Shown in pieces: positions 1 to 9,673 of a stretch of 64,000 nucleotides of DNA (the stretch's first letter is position 1; each line of letters starts with the position of its first letter). Under the pieces are notes generated by a model. It did not search any database. It had not been told where the DNA came from and was given only the letters and a program-made list of their open reading frames with translations. The translations under genes were made by a program, and so were the position numbers. The stretch covers positions 310,001-374,000 of the forward strand of contig NZ_AP027364.1 of assembly GCF_030295975.1 (NCBI RefSeq), read 5' to 3'. This DNA comes from Thalassotalea atypica. Lineage in GTDB: Bacteria; Pseudomonadota; Gammaproteobacteria; Enterobacterales; Alteromonadaceae.

Positions 1-243
1 TCAATTCAATTAATGCTCAATATGGGCTGTACGCTATTTAAATTGACACCTGTTGAAGCGCTTGCCGGTGTCACATGTTTTGGTGCTAAAGCTTTAGGGC
101 TAGAGAAAAACAAAGGACAATTGGCAGTTGGTTTTGATGCAGATATCGCAATGTGGAATATCAACCAACCTGCCGAGTTATGTTATCAGTTTGGAGTCAA
201 TCCATTGGTTAAGTTAATAAAATCGGGAAGAGTAGTGTTATAG
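1..243 (+). CDS. hutI: Imidazolonepropionase, C-terminal fragment (5' truncated by window edge)
   Basis: The reading frame is open from base 1, so this is the 3' end of a gene that begins outside the window; the first ATG at 13 is internal. The visible 80 residues match the C-terminus of imidazolonepropionase, the amidohydrolase-superfamily enzyme that opens the imidazolone ring in histidine degradation: LTPVEALAGVT, then GLEKNKGQLAVGFDADIAMW, then PAELCYQFGVNPL. The segment LAVGFDADIA is the usual amidohydrolase C-terminal strand. The catalytic metal ligands lie upstream and cannot be checked. The neighbour downstream is unrelated, so any hut operon would extend to the left. Confidence 0.88.
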   Translation, partial: SIQLMLNMGCTLFKLTPVEALAGVTCFGAKALGLEKNKGQLAVGFDADIAMWNINQPAELCYQFGVNPLVKLIKSGRVVL

Positions 244-344
244 TGAAAAATTGCTCATTTGTTGATCAAGATAAAATATCATCGGAGTTGTTTTAGAATT
301 ACTGTACAAATCGAGCTCAATTTATTAATCTAAATCAATAACTA

Positions 345-2498
345 ATGCCAAGGTATTGCAGGCTGTATATGGATTGTAACTGCGTTAAGCACTTGCCAAG
401 CACTCGGTCATTAATCGTAAGTTTTTATTTATTAATGGCCTCATTTCCCGCTTTCTCTGCACCGCGGTTGTTTTCTTTTATTGAATTCAATATCGCGTTT
501 GTTTTAGGCCTATCTTTGCCGGTCATACTGTTGTCGATTTTGATTCGTAAATCTGTACCTAATCAGTGGTATTACTTTTCGGGTATCATGTGTGGTGTGT
601 TGGGTTTTTTATACTCATTGATCTACTTTGAGCAGATTCAAATACCGGCATTACTTTCATTCGCTATTCTGACATTGGCATTGATTTACATCTGGCAAAT
701 CTCATCCGCAACTAGAGAAGATGAAGTGCAAAAATCGGGTGTAACTGACTATTTTGCCATGTCTGTTAAAGTGCTATCAGGTGTCGTAATCATCTACCTT
801 TTCTCTGTCTGGTTTATCCCGCAGTTGGATGCTTACATTGGTTGGCTTGTAGCTAGCAGTCTCGTGCTGCTTTGCGGCGCCTCTTTTATTGTAATTCAGT
901 CCAGAATGAAGCACACAGAAGTGTTTCGTCATGTTGGCCAATGGCTGGTTGCAGGTTTCTTTGTTTGTACTGTATTTTTTTGGTTAAATGCCCAAGTTGA
1001 TGTTTTATGGTTGATCTTGTCTTTAGTTTCATTGTTTATAGCGACAATGGTTAATGGCAACTGGTATTTGATTAAGCGGATTTTTGATCAGATCAATCAA
1101 TCTCAAATTGAAGAAAGTAAACAGCTAAATGCGCAAGAAATGTTTTCGTTTATGCATGATCCCGCCACTAACTTGCCTTCATATCAACAGGCTCTTATTA
1201 GGTTAGAAAATCTGTTTAAGCAGGAGAACACTGCACGTTACGCTGTAGTAGTGATAAAGCCGATCAATTTTGAGCATGTTAATGAAGTGTTAGGACATCA
1301 GAACTCAGACATTCTACTCTTGCAATTAGCCTACTGCTTGCAAAAACAAGTTGCCAATAATGACAACTTAATCAATTTTGATTATTCGAACCAGACTTCG
1401 CGATTAGCCAGATTACAGAGTTTACATTTTCTTGCCGTCATTGATGTAACTCATAGTCATTACCCTGAAAAAATACTGGTAGAAGATTTGTGCCGTCAGT
1501 TGGCTGAGGCTGTTCCAGAGGCAATGAGTTTTAAGAGTTTTTCTCTTAATTTTGAGCTCGCTTGTGGTATTGCCTTTGTCGGTGAACATGGAAAATCTGT
1601 ATCAGAAGTCATCGCTCATGCAGGCGATGCAGTCATAGTTGCTGAACGAGAGCGTAGCTTATTCCAGTATTATAATGCGCAAGATTCATTGTACACCGAA
1701 CAGCAATTGCTAAAAATGGAACGATTGAAACAAGACATTGAGAACGATAGCCTATTATGGCTTGCTCAACCCATCATCGAAAACAGCAGTAAGAAAATTA
1801 CCGGGTTCTCACTAAAGGTTAAATGGCGACACTTAGGCGATGATTATATTGAACTTAGAGAGTTCCTTGAGTTGGCTGAAAACAGCGGCGAGTTATACCA
1901 GCTCAGTAAACAAATGATACAAAATGCATTTAAACTGCTTTGTGAAATGAAAAAAAATAATATATATCAACCGGTTTCAATCAGTTTATCGAGTACAGAT
2001 ATCTTAGAGCCCGATCTTGTTGATTATATTGAAGAGCAAATTAAACACTTCAACATAGCCGGCAAGTACTTAATGATAGAGCTGACAGAGCCTGTTATGG
2101 TGGTGGCATGTGACCGTGCTAAATCAATGATCGATCAGCTCAAAATGTTAGAAGTGGCCATCAGTATTGACGATTTTACAGGTAGTTATGAGTCTCTTCG
2201 TTATATTAGAAAGTTATCGGTTAATCAAGTTAAAATCAGTTGTGAGCAACTTCAACCTAATGCAGAAAATTCGGCAGAAAAAGCCATAGTAAACTCATTG
2301 ATAAATTTGGCAAGAACAATGAAATTGCCATTTGTCGCCAGTCATATTGACAATAAAGAAGTATTGAAAATGTATGATGTTATGGGAGGGTCTATGTTAC
2401 AAGGTCACGTGATCAGTGGAGGCATTCCTACAGGTGAAATATCAACATGGATAAAACAGTGGTATAGCAAGAACCCTCAGGCAGAAACCAAAAAATAA
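345..2498 (+). CDS. Membrane protein with degenerate GGDEF and EAL domains
   Basis: The protein has 717 residues. About 40-260 form several hydrophobic helices, about 265-430 resemble a diguanylate cyclase domain and about 465-700 an EAL phosphodiesterase domain. Both look catalytically dead. No GGDEF-type loop is present where expected, and the EAL signature reads FSL (ITGFSLKVKW). The usual DDFGTG is DDFTGS, although the ITE-like glutamate (IELTEP) and the VKIS lysine position remain. This suggests a binding or scaffold role, as in CsrD-like degenerate proteins, rather than c-di-GMP turnover; that is inference. The start is uncertain: ATG 345 has no clear ribosome-binding site and later ATGs (369, 435) are possible. 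It converges directly on rraA, the two stops abutting. Confidence 0.8.
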   Translation: MPRYCRLYMDCNCVKHLPSTRSLIVSFYLLMASFPAFSAPRLFSFIEFNIAFVLGLSLPVILLSILIRKSVPNQWYYFSGIMCGVLGFLYSLIYFEQIQIPALLSFAILTLALIYIWQISSATREDEVQKSGVTDYFAMSVKVLSGVVIIYLFSVWFIPQLDAYIGWLVASSLVLLCGASFIVIQSRMKHTEVFRHVGQWLVAGFFVCTVFFWLNAQVDVLWLILSLVSLFIATMVNGNWYLIKRIFDQINQSQIEESKQLNAQEMFSFMHDPATNLPSYQQALIRLENLFKQENTARYAVVVIKPINFEHVNEVLGHQNSDILLLQLAYCLQKQVANNDNLINFDYSNQTSRLARLQSLHFLAVIDVTHSHYPEKILVEDLCRQLAEAVPEAMSFKSFSLNFELACGIAFVGEHGKSVSEVIAHAGDAVIVAERERSLFQYYNAQDSLYTEQQLLKMERLKQDIENDSLLWLAQPIIENSSKKITGFSLKVKWRHLGDDYIELREFLELAENSGELYQLSKQMIQNAFKLLCEMKKNNIYQPVSISLSSTDILEPDLVDYIEEQIKHFNIAGKYLMIELTEPVMVVACDRAKSMIDQLKMLEVAISIDDFTGSYESLRYIRKLSVNQVKISCEQLQPNAENSAEKAIVNSLINLARTMKLPFVASHIDNKEVLKMYDVMGGSMLQGHVISGGIPTGEISTWIKQWYSKNPQAETKK

Positions 2499-2984
2499 TT
2501 ACTCGATATCAAGTGGCTCAGGCGACAAGATAATGCCAGTGTTATCTGCGTAAATATGATCGTCAGGTAAAAAGGTTACGCCGGCAAAATTTATTGCGAC
2601 ATCGCCATCACCAGTCATCTCATCACTGGCTCCAACAGGGATAGAAACAAGCCCTTGAATACCTATGTCGATCTCCTCAATTGCATCCACATCACGAAGG
2701 CTGCCGTAACAGATAATACCTTCCCAGTTATTTTGAAAAGCAGATTCTGCAATTTCTGCGTCAATTAAGGCGCATCGAGTAGAACCTCCTCCATCGATTA
2801 CAAGCACTTTACCTGTACCGTCTTCACTTAATATTTTCGCGATCAAACCATTGTTTTCAAAACACTTCACTGTAACTACTTGACCACCGAAAGAGCTTCT
2901 TCCACCATAATTACTAAATATAGGCTCTAGAACATCGACTAAATCAGAATAAGTATTGCATAGCTCAGATGTATTGTATTCCAT
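2499..2984 (-). CDS. rraA: RNase E activity regulator A (RraA)
   Basis: At 161 residues this is the usual length of RraA, the small trimeric protein that binds RNase E and dampens mRNA decay. Recognisable segments are the N-terminal [19 protein letters not shown] with [13 protein letters not shown], the core [20 protein letters not shown], and [14 protein letters not shown]. The [10 protein letters not shown] stretch is the conserved region of the RraA/methyltransferase-like fold. The ATG at 2984 is preceded by GAGAG at good spacing. In many bacteria rraA neighbours hslVU or menA; here hslVU is about 5 kb away, separated by signalling genes. The 200-bp gap upstream of rraA shows no hairpin I would call. 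Confidence 0.93.
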   Translation of the reverse strand: MEYNTSELCNTYSDLVDVLEPIFSNYGGRSSFGGQVVTVKCFENNGLIAKILSEDGTGKVLVIDGGGSTRCALIDAEIAESAFQNNWEGIICYGSLRDVDAIEEIDIGIQGLVSIPVGASDEMTGDGDVAINFAGVTFLPDDHIYADNTGIILSPEPLDIE

Positions 2985-3183
2985 AATCAGTACTCTCGTG
3001 GTTCAAATTCTTAGTGTTTAAATCATACTTAGTGTAACACTGCTTTTCATCAATATCCCATATCAGTGCAATTAACAATATAAATTTGTAGCAATATAAG
3101 GGCTGATCTAACTTACATGCTTGTAATAACCGCTGAAAGCATATTTAATAAACGGTAACATAATATGCATTATTTAGTATTTA

Positions 3184-5184
3184 ATGATTGAACACATAGC
3201 AGCTAGGACGTTTTTATATTCAACAGAAGCCTTAGTTTTTGGTGTCCTAACCTTTTTGCTGTGGATGTTTTATCAAGGGCTTGGGCGTCAATACGTTAAA
3301 CTTTGGACGGTTAGCCTAGGGTTTGTATGTCTGTACAATATCATCATGGTTGTGCAATCGCTTACCGCGTTGTTACCGGATACAGTGCCTAGCAAAATAT
3401 TGTTAGAGTGGCTCTATCAATTCAGCCGATTCATGTTCATCACATTTTTGACATTGGGTATATTTTCTGCAAAGAAAGGTCATCGTATTGTCCCGAAAGT
3501 CGTGATCATTAGTATTATTGCTGTACTTGTCTTATCTGTTCTAAATACGTTAATTTGTGCCTTTGATCCTACTCACGTCTATGACCGTTTTTATTTACGT
3601 GAAACCCTGCCTGCTTTTTTAATTGGTTGCACATTTTTTGCGATGAGTAGTTTTTTAATCTGGCATAAGCCACATCATTTTTCGAGCCGTATATTCACTT
3701 ATTTTTCTATTGCCTGCGGCGGCAAGTATTTATTTTATTCTTTTGCGTCGACTGTGGCATTGACTGAATGGTGGTTTCAATATTTACAGAATTTCTCGAT
3801 GTATTTTGATATAGGCAGCAGCGCAGTCTTGGGTTTTTCCATGTTAATATGGATGCAAGGCGCAGAGCGAAATGCTGCTGTAACTGCCATGAATAAAGCA
3901 CAATACCTAGGCAAACATGACAGCCTAACAGGGACACTAAATCGAGCACAAGTCTTAGAGCGATTACCGACAATAATGGAAAAATCGGCTCGTAAAGATA
4001 ATAAGTTGTGCGTGATTTTAATTGATATCAAGCGATTCAAATTCATCAATGATACTTATGGTCTTAAAACGGGTGACTTCATATTAGGTGAGATTGCTAA
4101 CCGGATCAGAAACAGCATATTCAAACCACTTATTGTCGGGCGCCTCAGTGGTGATTCTTTTGTAATTGTCATTGATTACGATAATAAGCAAGAGATTGAG
4201 CAGGTGACACATCATATTCATGAATTGATCGGACGTTCATTTCAGTTCGATGGCCAAGATATTTTCGTTCAATGTAGCTTGGGGTATTGCTGTTTTCCAC
4301 AGTTTTCAAAAAGTGCAGAAGACTTACTACAAAACGCGAACTTGGCTTTGTATCATGCAGAAACACATAATATTGCTAGCACGGAATTCAGTCATGAAAT
4401 GGAAGTGCAAGGCCGGCATTTATTGGCGATGGAAAAGGCCATTAAGCATGGAATAAAAAATGAAGAATTTGAGCTTTACTATCAGCCTCAGTTGAATTTA
4501 CTTACTAACAAACTTGAAGGCGTGGAAGCATTAGTTCGTTGGAACCACCCGGAAAAAGGAGTGTTATCGCCAGATGCTTTTTTATCGGACGTTGAAGCGC
4601 TTGGCCTTAATAGTCGGTTTGATGTTTATGTCTTGGAGAAAGCCTGTCAAGCTCACAAACGTTGGATTGAAAATTACAAAAAGCGTATCACCATCGCTGT
4701 CAATATGACCGCTGTCGAGTTTCAAGATCCACGACTCATTTCGACGATTCAGAAATTTTTACTAAAGTATGAAATGTCGCCAAAATATCTCGAGCTGGAA
4801 ATTACGGAAAATGTCGTAATGACCGACCTGCATATGGCGATGAATACCATTGTTACGCTGCAAAACCTTGGAATCAAGGTATCCATTGATGATTTTGGTA
4901 CAGGCTATTCGTCCTTGGCCTATTTAAGAGAGTTACCGATTGATAAGATTAAGATTGATCGAAGCTTTATCAAGGAAATGGCCTCGAATGACTCGGACGT
5001 CACCATTGTTAAATCAATGATTAAATTATCACATGGTTTAGGTAAAAGAGTGCTAGCAGAGGGCGTTGAAACGGCTGAACAACTGCAAATGCTCAGAAAC
5101 TTGGGATGTGACGCAATTCAAGGTTACTACATCAGTAAGCCTGTTCCTGAACAAGAATTGGCAAAGTATCTCGTTCGAAAATAA
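3184..5184 (+). CDS. Membrane GGDEF-EAL protein, probable c-di-GMP phosphodiesterase
   Basis: This 666-residue protein has an N-terminal block of about seven hydrophobic helices (residues 1-225), a GGDEF domain (about 244-400) and an EAL domain (about 428-660). The cyclase signature is altered to SGDSF (VGRLSGDSFVIV), so cyclase activity is doubtful, though the domain could bind GTP as an allosteric effector. The EAL domain keeps its key motifs: GVEALVRWNHP, the metal/catalytic region LEITENVVM, SIDDFGTGYSSL, KIDRSFI and EGVE near the end. I infer a membrane-anchored phosphodiesterase that lowers c-di-GMP. The membrane part resembles a 7TM-type sensor but I cannot name its ligand. It is transcribed alone, divergent from rraA. 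Confidence 0.86.
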   Translation: MIEHIAARTFLYSTEALVFGVLTFLLWMFYQGLGRQYVKLWTVSLGFVCLYNIIMVVQSLTALLPDTVPSKILLEWLYQFSRFMFITFLTLGIFSAKKGHRIVPKVVIISIIAVLVLSVLNTLICAFDPTHVYDRFYLRETLPAFLIGCTFFAMSSFLIWHKPHHFSSRIFTYFSIACGGKYLFYSFASTVALTEWWFQYLQNFSMYFDIGSSAVLGFSMLIWMQGAERNAAVTAMNKAQYLGKHDSLTGTLNRAQVLERLPTIMEKSARKDNKLCVILIDIKRFKFINDTYGLKTGDFILGEIANRIRNSIFKPLIVGRLSGDSFVIVIDYDNKQEIEQVTHHIHELIGRSFQFDGQDIFVQCSLGYCCFPQFSKSAEDLLQNANLALYHAETHNIASTEFSHEMEVQGRHLLAMEKAIKHGIKNEEFELYYQPQLNLLTNKLEGVEALVRWNHPEKGVLSPDAFLSDVEALGLNSRFDVYVLEKACQAHKRWIENYKKRITIAVNMTAVEFQDPRLISTIQKFLLKYEMSPKYLELEITENVVMTDLHMAMNTIVTLQNLGIKVSIDDFGTGYSSLAYLRELPIDKIKIDRSFIKEMASNDSDVTIVKSMIKLSHGLGKRVLAEGVETAEQLQMLRNLGCDAIQGYYISKPVPEQELAKYLVRK

Positions 5185-5341
5185 CCCTGTATCACCTAAA
5201 GCCAAAGCCACTATCAAATTAAAGCTAAATAACTAATATCGTTCCACTAATAGAAAAAACCTACATTAGCAATACCCGTTTTATTTTGGACTATACTACA
5301 CATAACTTGTATCCAAAAAAGCATTAAAGAAAGGGTCCTAT

Positions 5342-7201
5342 ATGCTGATCAAACATAAATGTATTATGAATTCGGGTATCACTGTGGTGGCAATGATTAT
5401 TTTGTTGGTGTTGATGGAACTCTCTATTTCAGCATTAAAAGCTGATATTGAAGTATCTCGCGTGATTAGCAATATTGAAGGCCATATGGCCCAACTAAGG
5501 GCAACAGAAACAAACTTCAAAGGCCGTAAAGAGACCAAGTATCATGATGAGTTTAACAAGACTATATCAAAGCTGTTTGCGGAAACTGCCAGTTTAGAGA
5601 CGTTCTTTGCTAAACAAGAATTAGAGGTGAAAGAGCTCGATGAAATGCAAGGAGCCTTTAAACAATATCAACAACTATTTGCGAAATTAGTAGATGCTCA
5701 AATCAACATAGGTATGCATCCCAAAGATGCGCTTTACGGTGAACTACGTAATGCAGTGCATGAAGTGGAAGAGTTAATTGGTAGTGAAGATCAACAATTG
5801 CTCAGCAATATGTTGCAGTTGCGTCGAAATGAAAAAGATTTCATGCTGAGATTAGATGAAAAATACGTTACCAAATGGCTTGATAATCTTGTTAAATTTC
5901 AAAGTGATGTCCAGTTAAGTGAGCTGAGCAATGATGGAAAGGCCATTATTAATACTCGGCTTGAAGAATATAAAGCTGCCTTCATTAAGCTAGTTGATGC
6001 GCAAAAAGTTCTTGGTTTTTCTATTGATGAAGGGGTACAAGGTGAAATTAGAATTACTGTTCAGCGTATAGAAAAGTTATTAACCAGTGTAGTCACACGA
6101 AGCAAAGCGATTGTAGATAAGCAAACAGAAATTGTAGAGATGATTGCCTATGGCGTGTTCTTCGTTATCTTCTTTATTGCCGCCGCATTTGGGCTGTATT
6201 TAAGTAGAAATATTGTGGGCGGAATTAATACATTGCAATCCACAATGAACAAGATCGCTCACACAAAAGACTTAAGCATTAATGTGAATACTGACTCTAA
6301 AGATGAGTTGGGCGAGATGGCTAAGAATTTCAATGCCATGATTGATAGTTTTAAAGAGCTTATTGTAGAAGTTAATCACTCTGTTGAAATGATTGATGAC
6401 GCAACAGATAAACTGGCACAAAATATCAATGTTGCAAACACTGGTGTCAGTGCTCAAATGCAGGAAACCGATATGGTCGCTACCGCCGTAACTGAAATGG
6501 TTGCTACGGTTGATGAAATTGCAGCCAACACACAAGAAGCGGCGATGAAAGCGGAAGTAACTAATCAAAATGCTGATAAAGGACGCAGTGGTGTTGAGTC
6601 AACGATCACTCAGATAGATCAATTGTCAACGCAATTACTATCATCTGAAGAAGTCATTAACGAATTGGTTAAAGACAGCGCGACAATCGGTTCAGTATTA
6701 GATGTTATTCGTGGCATAGCAGAGCAAACTAATTTACTAGCGTTAAATGCTGCGATTGAAGCAGCAAGAGCTGGTGAACAAGGTCGCGGATTCGCCGTAG
6801 TTGCCGATGAGGTCAGGACGTTAGCGAGCCGCACACAAGACTCTACCCAAGAAATTGAATCAATTATTAATTCTTTACAAAATCGTACTCAGGAAATTGT
6901 TAAACATATGGCGTCATGCCGTTCTCAGGGAGACGATAGTGCGTCAGAGGCGAGCAGTGCAGGTACTATGCTTGAAGAAATTACTAACGACGTAGCCACT
7001 ATCATGGACATGAATACAGCAATAGCTGCCGCGATACAACAACAAAGTGCGGTGGCATCAGAAGTGAATAAACATGTTGTCTCAATTCGTGACGTCGCTG
7101 AGCAATCAGGGCAAATGGCACATCAAAATGCAGAGATGAGTGAAGAGCTCTCACAGCAAGCACAAGTTTTGCAGAAAGAGTTAAGTAAATTTACGGTGTA
7201 G
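5342..7201 (+). CDS. Methyl-accepting chemotaxis protein
   Basis: This is a 619-residue transducer. TM1 lies at about residues 9-28, a long helical periplasmic sensor at about 30-260, TM2 at about 264-288, then HAMP and a cytoplasmic signalling domain. The signalling hairpin tip is unmistakable ([20 protein letters not shown] followed by [18 protein letters not shown]). The sensor carries [11 protein letters not shown], the RRxEKDFxLR signature I associate with helical bimodular (HBM) sensors such as Pseudomonas McpS, which bind organic acids; ligand assignment here is inference. The ATG at 5342 has AAAGGG six bases upstream. It ends 46 bases from the convergent DUF971 gene. No chemotaxis operon is adjacent. 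Confidence 0.93.
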   Translation: MLIKHKCIMNSGITVVAMIILLVLMELSISALKADIEVSRVISNIEGHMAQLRATETNFKGRKETKYHDEFNKTISKLFAETASLETFFAKQELEVKELDEMQGAFKQYQQLFAKLVDAQINIGMHPKDALYGELRNAVHEVEELIGSEDQQLLSNMLQLRRNEKDFMLRLDEKYVTKWLDNLVKFQSDVQLSELSNDGKAIINTRLEEYKAAFIKLVDAQKVLGFSIDEGVQGEIRITVQRIEKLLTSVVTRSKAIVDKQTEIVEMIAYGVFFVIFFIAAAFGLYLSRNIVGGINTLQSTMNKIAHTKDLSINVNTDSKDELGEMAKNFNAMIDSFKELIVEVNHSVEMIDDATDKLAQNINVANTGVSAQMQETDMVATAVTEMVATVDEIAANTQEAAMKAEVTNQNADKGRSGVESTITQIDQLSTQLLSSEEVINELVKDSATIGSVLDVIRGIAEQTNLLALNAAIEAARAGEQGRGFAVVADEVRTLASRTQDSTQEIESIINSLQNRTQEIVKHMASCRSQGDDSASEASSAGTMLEEITNDVATIMDMNTAIAAAIQQQSAVASEVNKHVVSIRDVAEQSGQMAHQNAEMSEELSQQAQVLQKELSKFTV

Positions 7202-7247
7202 TGGATATCACAACGCAGTTAGCTTGGCTAGCCGGTAAATGAAGCGC

Positions 7248-7637
7248 TTATAGCGCTTTAATTTCAATAGCGGTTTCACGAGTGAGGCCGCTACTTTTAA
7301 TGTCATCAAGGTATTGCTGCCACAGTACGCTCTGATTAGCATAAAGGTAGCCAAGCTCTTCTTCGGTGACAATTCTTTGAAATTGATCATCAAATAACAG
7401 CCTAAAGCCATGCTTTCCTACTGACTCAACTGCCACCAAAAGCACACCTTTTCTGTTCGTGATTAATGTAGGCTTGGATTTTTTATGGGCATGCAGTTTA
7501 TCAGCTTCATGATCAATTACGCGTAAAAACTCCATGGGAAAACACATTGTTTCATCTTCACCTTTCTCTTGGTTACTAGAGACTAGGTGCAGTTGTTTGT
7601 ATTTCATGTTTAAAACAAAACGCGTAATTGAAGTCAT
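7248..7637 (-). CDS. DUF971 (gamma-butyrobetaine hydroxylase N-terminal-like) protein
   Basis: A small soluble protein of 129 residues from ATG 7637 (a TTG four codons earlier at 7649 is an alternative). It has DUF971 features: an LR motif after a hydrophobic strand (MEFLRVIDHEAD) and the core VAVESVGKHGFRLLFDD. The same fold forms the N-terminal domain of gamma-butyrobetaine hydroxylase and stand-alone proteins linked to Fe-S metabolism; the role of the stand-alone form is not settled. It follows hslU by about 16 bases on the same strand. As I recall it, a DUF971 gene also follows hslVU in Pseudomonas, so it is probably co-transcribed. The sequence is rather divergent, with an insertion of charged residues before the central strand. 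Confidence 0.75.
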   Translation of the reverse strand: MTSITRFVLNMKYKQLHLVSSNQEKGEDETMCFPMEFLRVIDHEADKLHAHKKSKPTLITNRKGVLLVAVESVGKHGFRLLFDDQFQRIVTEEELGYLYANQSVLWQQYLDDIKSSGLTRETAIEIKAL

Positions 7638-7653
7638 TTTTGTACTCAATAAA

Positions 7654-8982
7654 TTATAGAATGAAACGGCTCAAGTCTTCGTTTTGAACCACTTCATTCA
7701 AAGTACTTTCAACATACTTAGCATCAATAATAATACTTTCGCCGGCGCGATCGTTGGCGGTGAAGGAAATTTCTTCCATTAAGCGCTCCAGCATGGTGTG
7801 TAAACGTCGTGCACCAATATTTTCAGTGCTTTCGTTTACTTGCCATGCCGCATTCGCAATCGCGTCTATGCCGTCTTTTGTAAACTCAATATCAACACCT
7901 TCGGTTTTCATTAATGCGATATATTGCTCTGTTAACGAAGCGCTGGGCTCTGTCAGAATGCGAACAAAGTCTTCAGTGGTCAGTGCCTGTAATTCAACAC
8001 GGATAGGTAAGCGACCTTGAAGTTCAGGGATTAAATCTGATGGCTTAGACATTTGGAATGCACCGGATGCAATGAATAAAATATGATCCGTTTTCACCAT
8101 GCCGTGCTTAGTGCTAATGGTTGAGCCTTCCACTAAGGGTAATAAGTCACGCTGTACACCTTCACGAGAAACGTCTGGACCAGAAGATTCACCACGCTTA
8201 CAAATTTTGTCAATTTCATCAATGAAAACAATGCCATTTTGTTCTACAGCTTCTAAGGCTTTTTCCTTGATGTCTTCTTGATTAACAATTTTTGCGGCTT
8301 CTTCTTCTTGTAATGCTTTAAACGCATCTTTAATTTTTAACTTGCGCTTTTTGGTTTTTTCACCCGACATGTTTTGGAACATGCTCTGCAATTGTGAAGT
8401 CATATCTTCCATGCCAGGAGGCGCCATAATTTCCACGCCCATTGGTGATGCAGCTAGGTCTAGTTCGACTTCTTTATCATCCAGTTTCCCTTCGCGTAAT
8501 TTCTTGCGAAACACTTGACGGGTACTGGCATTATCCGTTTTTTCATCATTTCCAAAGCCATCACGAGGATTGGGCAATAAGATATCTAAAATACGCTCTT
8601 CAGCGGCTTCTTCAGCTAAGTGTTTAACGCGAGCCATTTCTAGCTCTTTGGTCATCTTGATCGACATATCAGCAAGATCGCGAATGATTGTTTCTACTTC
8701 TTTACCCACATAACCCACTTCAGTGAACTTAGTAGCTTCCACTTTAATAAAAGGGGCGTGTGCTAGTTTGGCAAGTCGTCGTGCAATTTCTGTTTTACCA
8801 ACCCCTGTAGGGCCGATCATCAAGATATTCTTAGGTGTAACTTCTGTTCGCAACTCTTCATTAAGCTGCATTCTGCGCCAGCGATTACGCAACGCGATGG
8901 CCACGGCTCTTTTCGCGTCATTTTGGCCAACAATGTGACTGTCTAATTCGGAAACAATTTCACGAGGTGTCATATTCGACAT
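7654..8982 (-). CDS. hslU: HslU, ATPase subunit of the HslVU protease
   Basis: At 442 residues this matches E. coli HslU closely in length and sequence. It is the AAA+ unfoldase that caps the HslV peptidase and feeds it damaged or regulatory proteins. Visible are the N-terminal [16 protein letters not shown], Walker A GPTGVGKT (residues 57-64), the pore-loop region [13 protein letters not shown], Walker B FIDEIDKI near 250, sensor and arginine-finger segments ([13 protein letters not shown]) and the C-terminal [19 protein letters not shown] with the extreme tail that inserts into HslV. The variable I-domain is at about 110-230. It starts 28 bases after hslV and is co-transcribed with it. Confidence 0.98.
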   Translation of the reverse strand: MSNMTPREIVSELDSHIVGQNDAKRAVAIALRNRWRRMQLNEELRTEVTPKNILMIGPTGVGKTEIARRLAKLAHAPFIKVEATKFTEVGYVGKEVETIIRDLADMSIKMTKELEMARVKHLAEEAAEERILDILLPNPRDGFGNDEKTDNASTRQVFRKKLREGKLDDKEVELDLAASPMGVEIMAPPGMEDMTSQLQSMFQNMSGEKTKKRKLKIKDAFKALQEEEAAKIVNQEDIKEKALEAVEQNGIVFIDEIDKICKRGESSGPDVSREGVQRDLLPLVEGSTISTKHGMVKTDHILFIASGAFQMSKPSDLIPELQGRLPIRVELQALTTEDFVRILTEPSASLTEQYIALMKTEGVDIEFTKDGIDAIANAAWQVNESTENIGARRLHTMLERLMEEISFTANDRAGESIIIDAKYVESTLNEVVQNEDLSRFIL

Positions 8983-9009
8983 GTTTATATTCCTGTAATT
9001 TCGTACGAC

Positions 9010-9528
9010 TTAAAGTTCATCAACCGTATGGTGTTGATTGGTGAACACGCAGATATCGCCTGCGATAGTTAAAGACTTTTCAACGATTTCTTTTGCAGAT
9101 AAATCGGTATTTTCAATCAAAGCAAGGGCTGCTGATTGCGCGTAATTACCGCCGCTACCAATAGCAATCAAATCATGCTCAGGCTGAACAACATCACCAT
9201 TACCGGTAATGATTAAAGAGGCGGTTTCGTCAGCAACCACCAACATCGCTTCTAACTTGCGAAGGGCACGATCGCTGCGCCAATCTTTGGCCAATTCTAC
9301 GGCAGATTTAGTTAAATGGCCCTGATGCATTTCAAGCTTGCTTTCAAAACGTTCAAATAAGGTAAACGCGTCAGCAGTACCACCAGCAAAGCCAGCTAAT
9401 ACCTTGTCGTTATATAAACGTCTGACTTTCTTGGCGTTGCCTTTCATCACTGTATTACCCAGTGATACTTGGCCATCGCCACCAATGGCGACTTTGCCAT
9501 TACGTCTTACTGAAACAATAGTAGTCAC
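9010..9528 (-). CDS. hslV: HslV, peptidase subunit of the HslVU protease
   Basis: HslV is the bacterial proteasome-like threonine peptidase. The mature enzyme must begin TTIVSVRR because Thr1 is the nucleophile. In this sequence those residues directly follow a GTG at 9528, so GTG is the true start (172 residues); a TTG at 9540 would add four residues and block processing. A GAGG at 9535-9538 sits seven bases before the GTG. Other conserved parts are [46 protein letters not shown] and [16 protein letters not shown] strong sigma-32-like promoter lies about 70 bp upstream, in line with heat-shock control. Confidence 0.97.
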   Translation of the reverse strand: MTTIVSVRRNGKVAIGGDGQVSLGNTVMKGNAKKVRRLYNDKVLAGFAGGTADAFTLFERFESKLEMHQGHLTKSAVELAKDWRSDRALRKLEAMLVVADETASLIITGNGDVVQPEHDLIAIGSGGNYAQSAALALIENTDLSAKEIVEKSLTIAGDICVFTNQHHTVDEL

Positions 9529-9598
9529 AATTAACCTCAAAAATAACGGCCGAAGCTGTCCAAAACGAATTAGGCTTCAGCATGAATAATTGTAGATT

Positions 9599-9629
9599 AA
9601 ATGGGTTTGAATAAACGAATTTCAAGGGG
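9599..9629 (-). promoter_or_regulatory. Sigma-32 (heat-shock) type promoter for hslVU
   Basis: Read on the minus strand, CCCCTTGAA (9629-9621) is followed after 14 bases by ACCCATTT (9606-9599). This fits the RpoH consensus CTTGAA-N13-17-CCCCATNT with one mismatch in the -10. It lies about 70 bp upstream of the hslV GTG. hslVU is a classical heat-shock operon, so the match is expected. The -35 overlaps the loop and one arm of a large inverted repeat (9609-9643). Confidence 0.75.
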
Positions 9630-9643
9630 AAATTCGTTTATTC
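9609..9643. repeat. 15-bp perfect inverted repeat between ftsN and hslV
   Basis: The arms at 9609-9623 (GAATAAACGAATTTC) and 9629-9643 are exact reverse complements around a 5-base loop. It lies 30 bp beyond the ftsN stop and could form a strong hairpin at the end of the ftsN transcript, but there is no T-run after it on the minus strand. It also encloses the -35 element of the predicted hslV promoter, so it may act as a terminator, an operator, or both. Confidence 0.7.
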
Positions 9644-9673
9644 AATATTATAGTGGAGGTTTTCGGAGAAGTT

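Noticed and set aside
7242-7258. AAGCGCT-TAT-AGCGCTT palindrome between the chemoreceptor and DUF971 genes
   Set aside because: Overlaps the DUF971 stop codon and has no T-run; too weak to call a terminator.
7754-8938. Several plus-strand ORFs inside hslU
   Set aside because: Shadows of the strongly conserved hslU frame.
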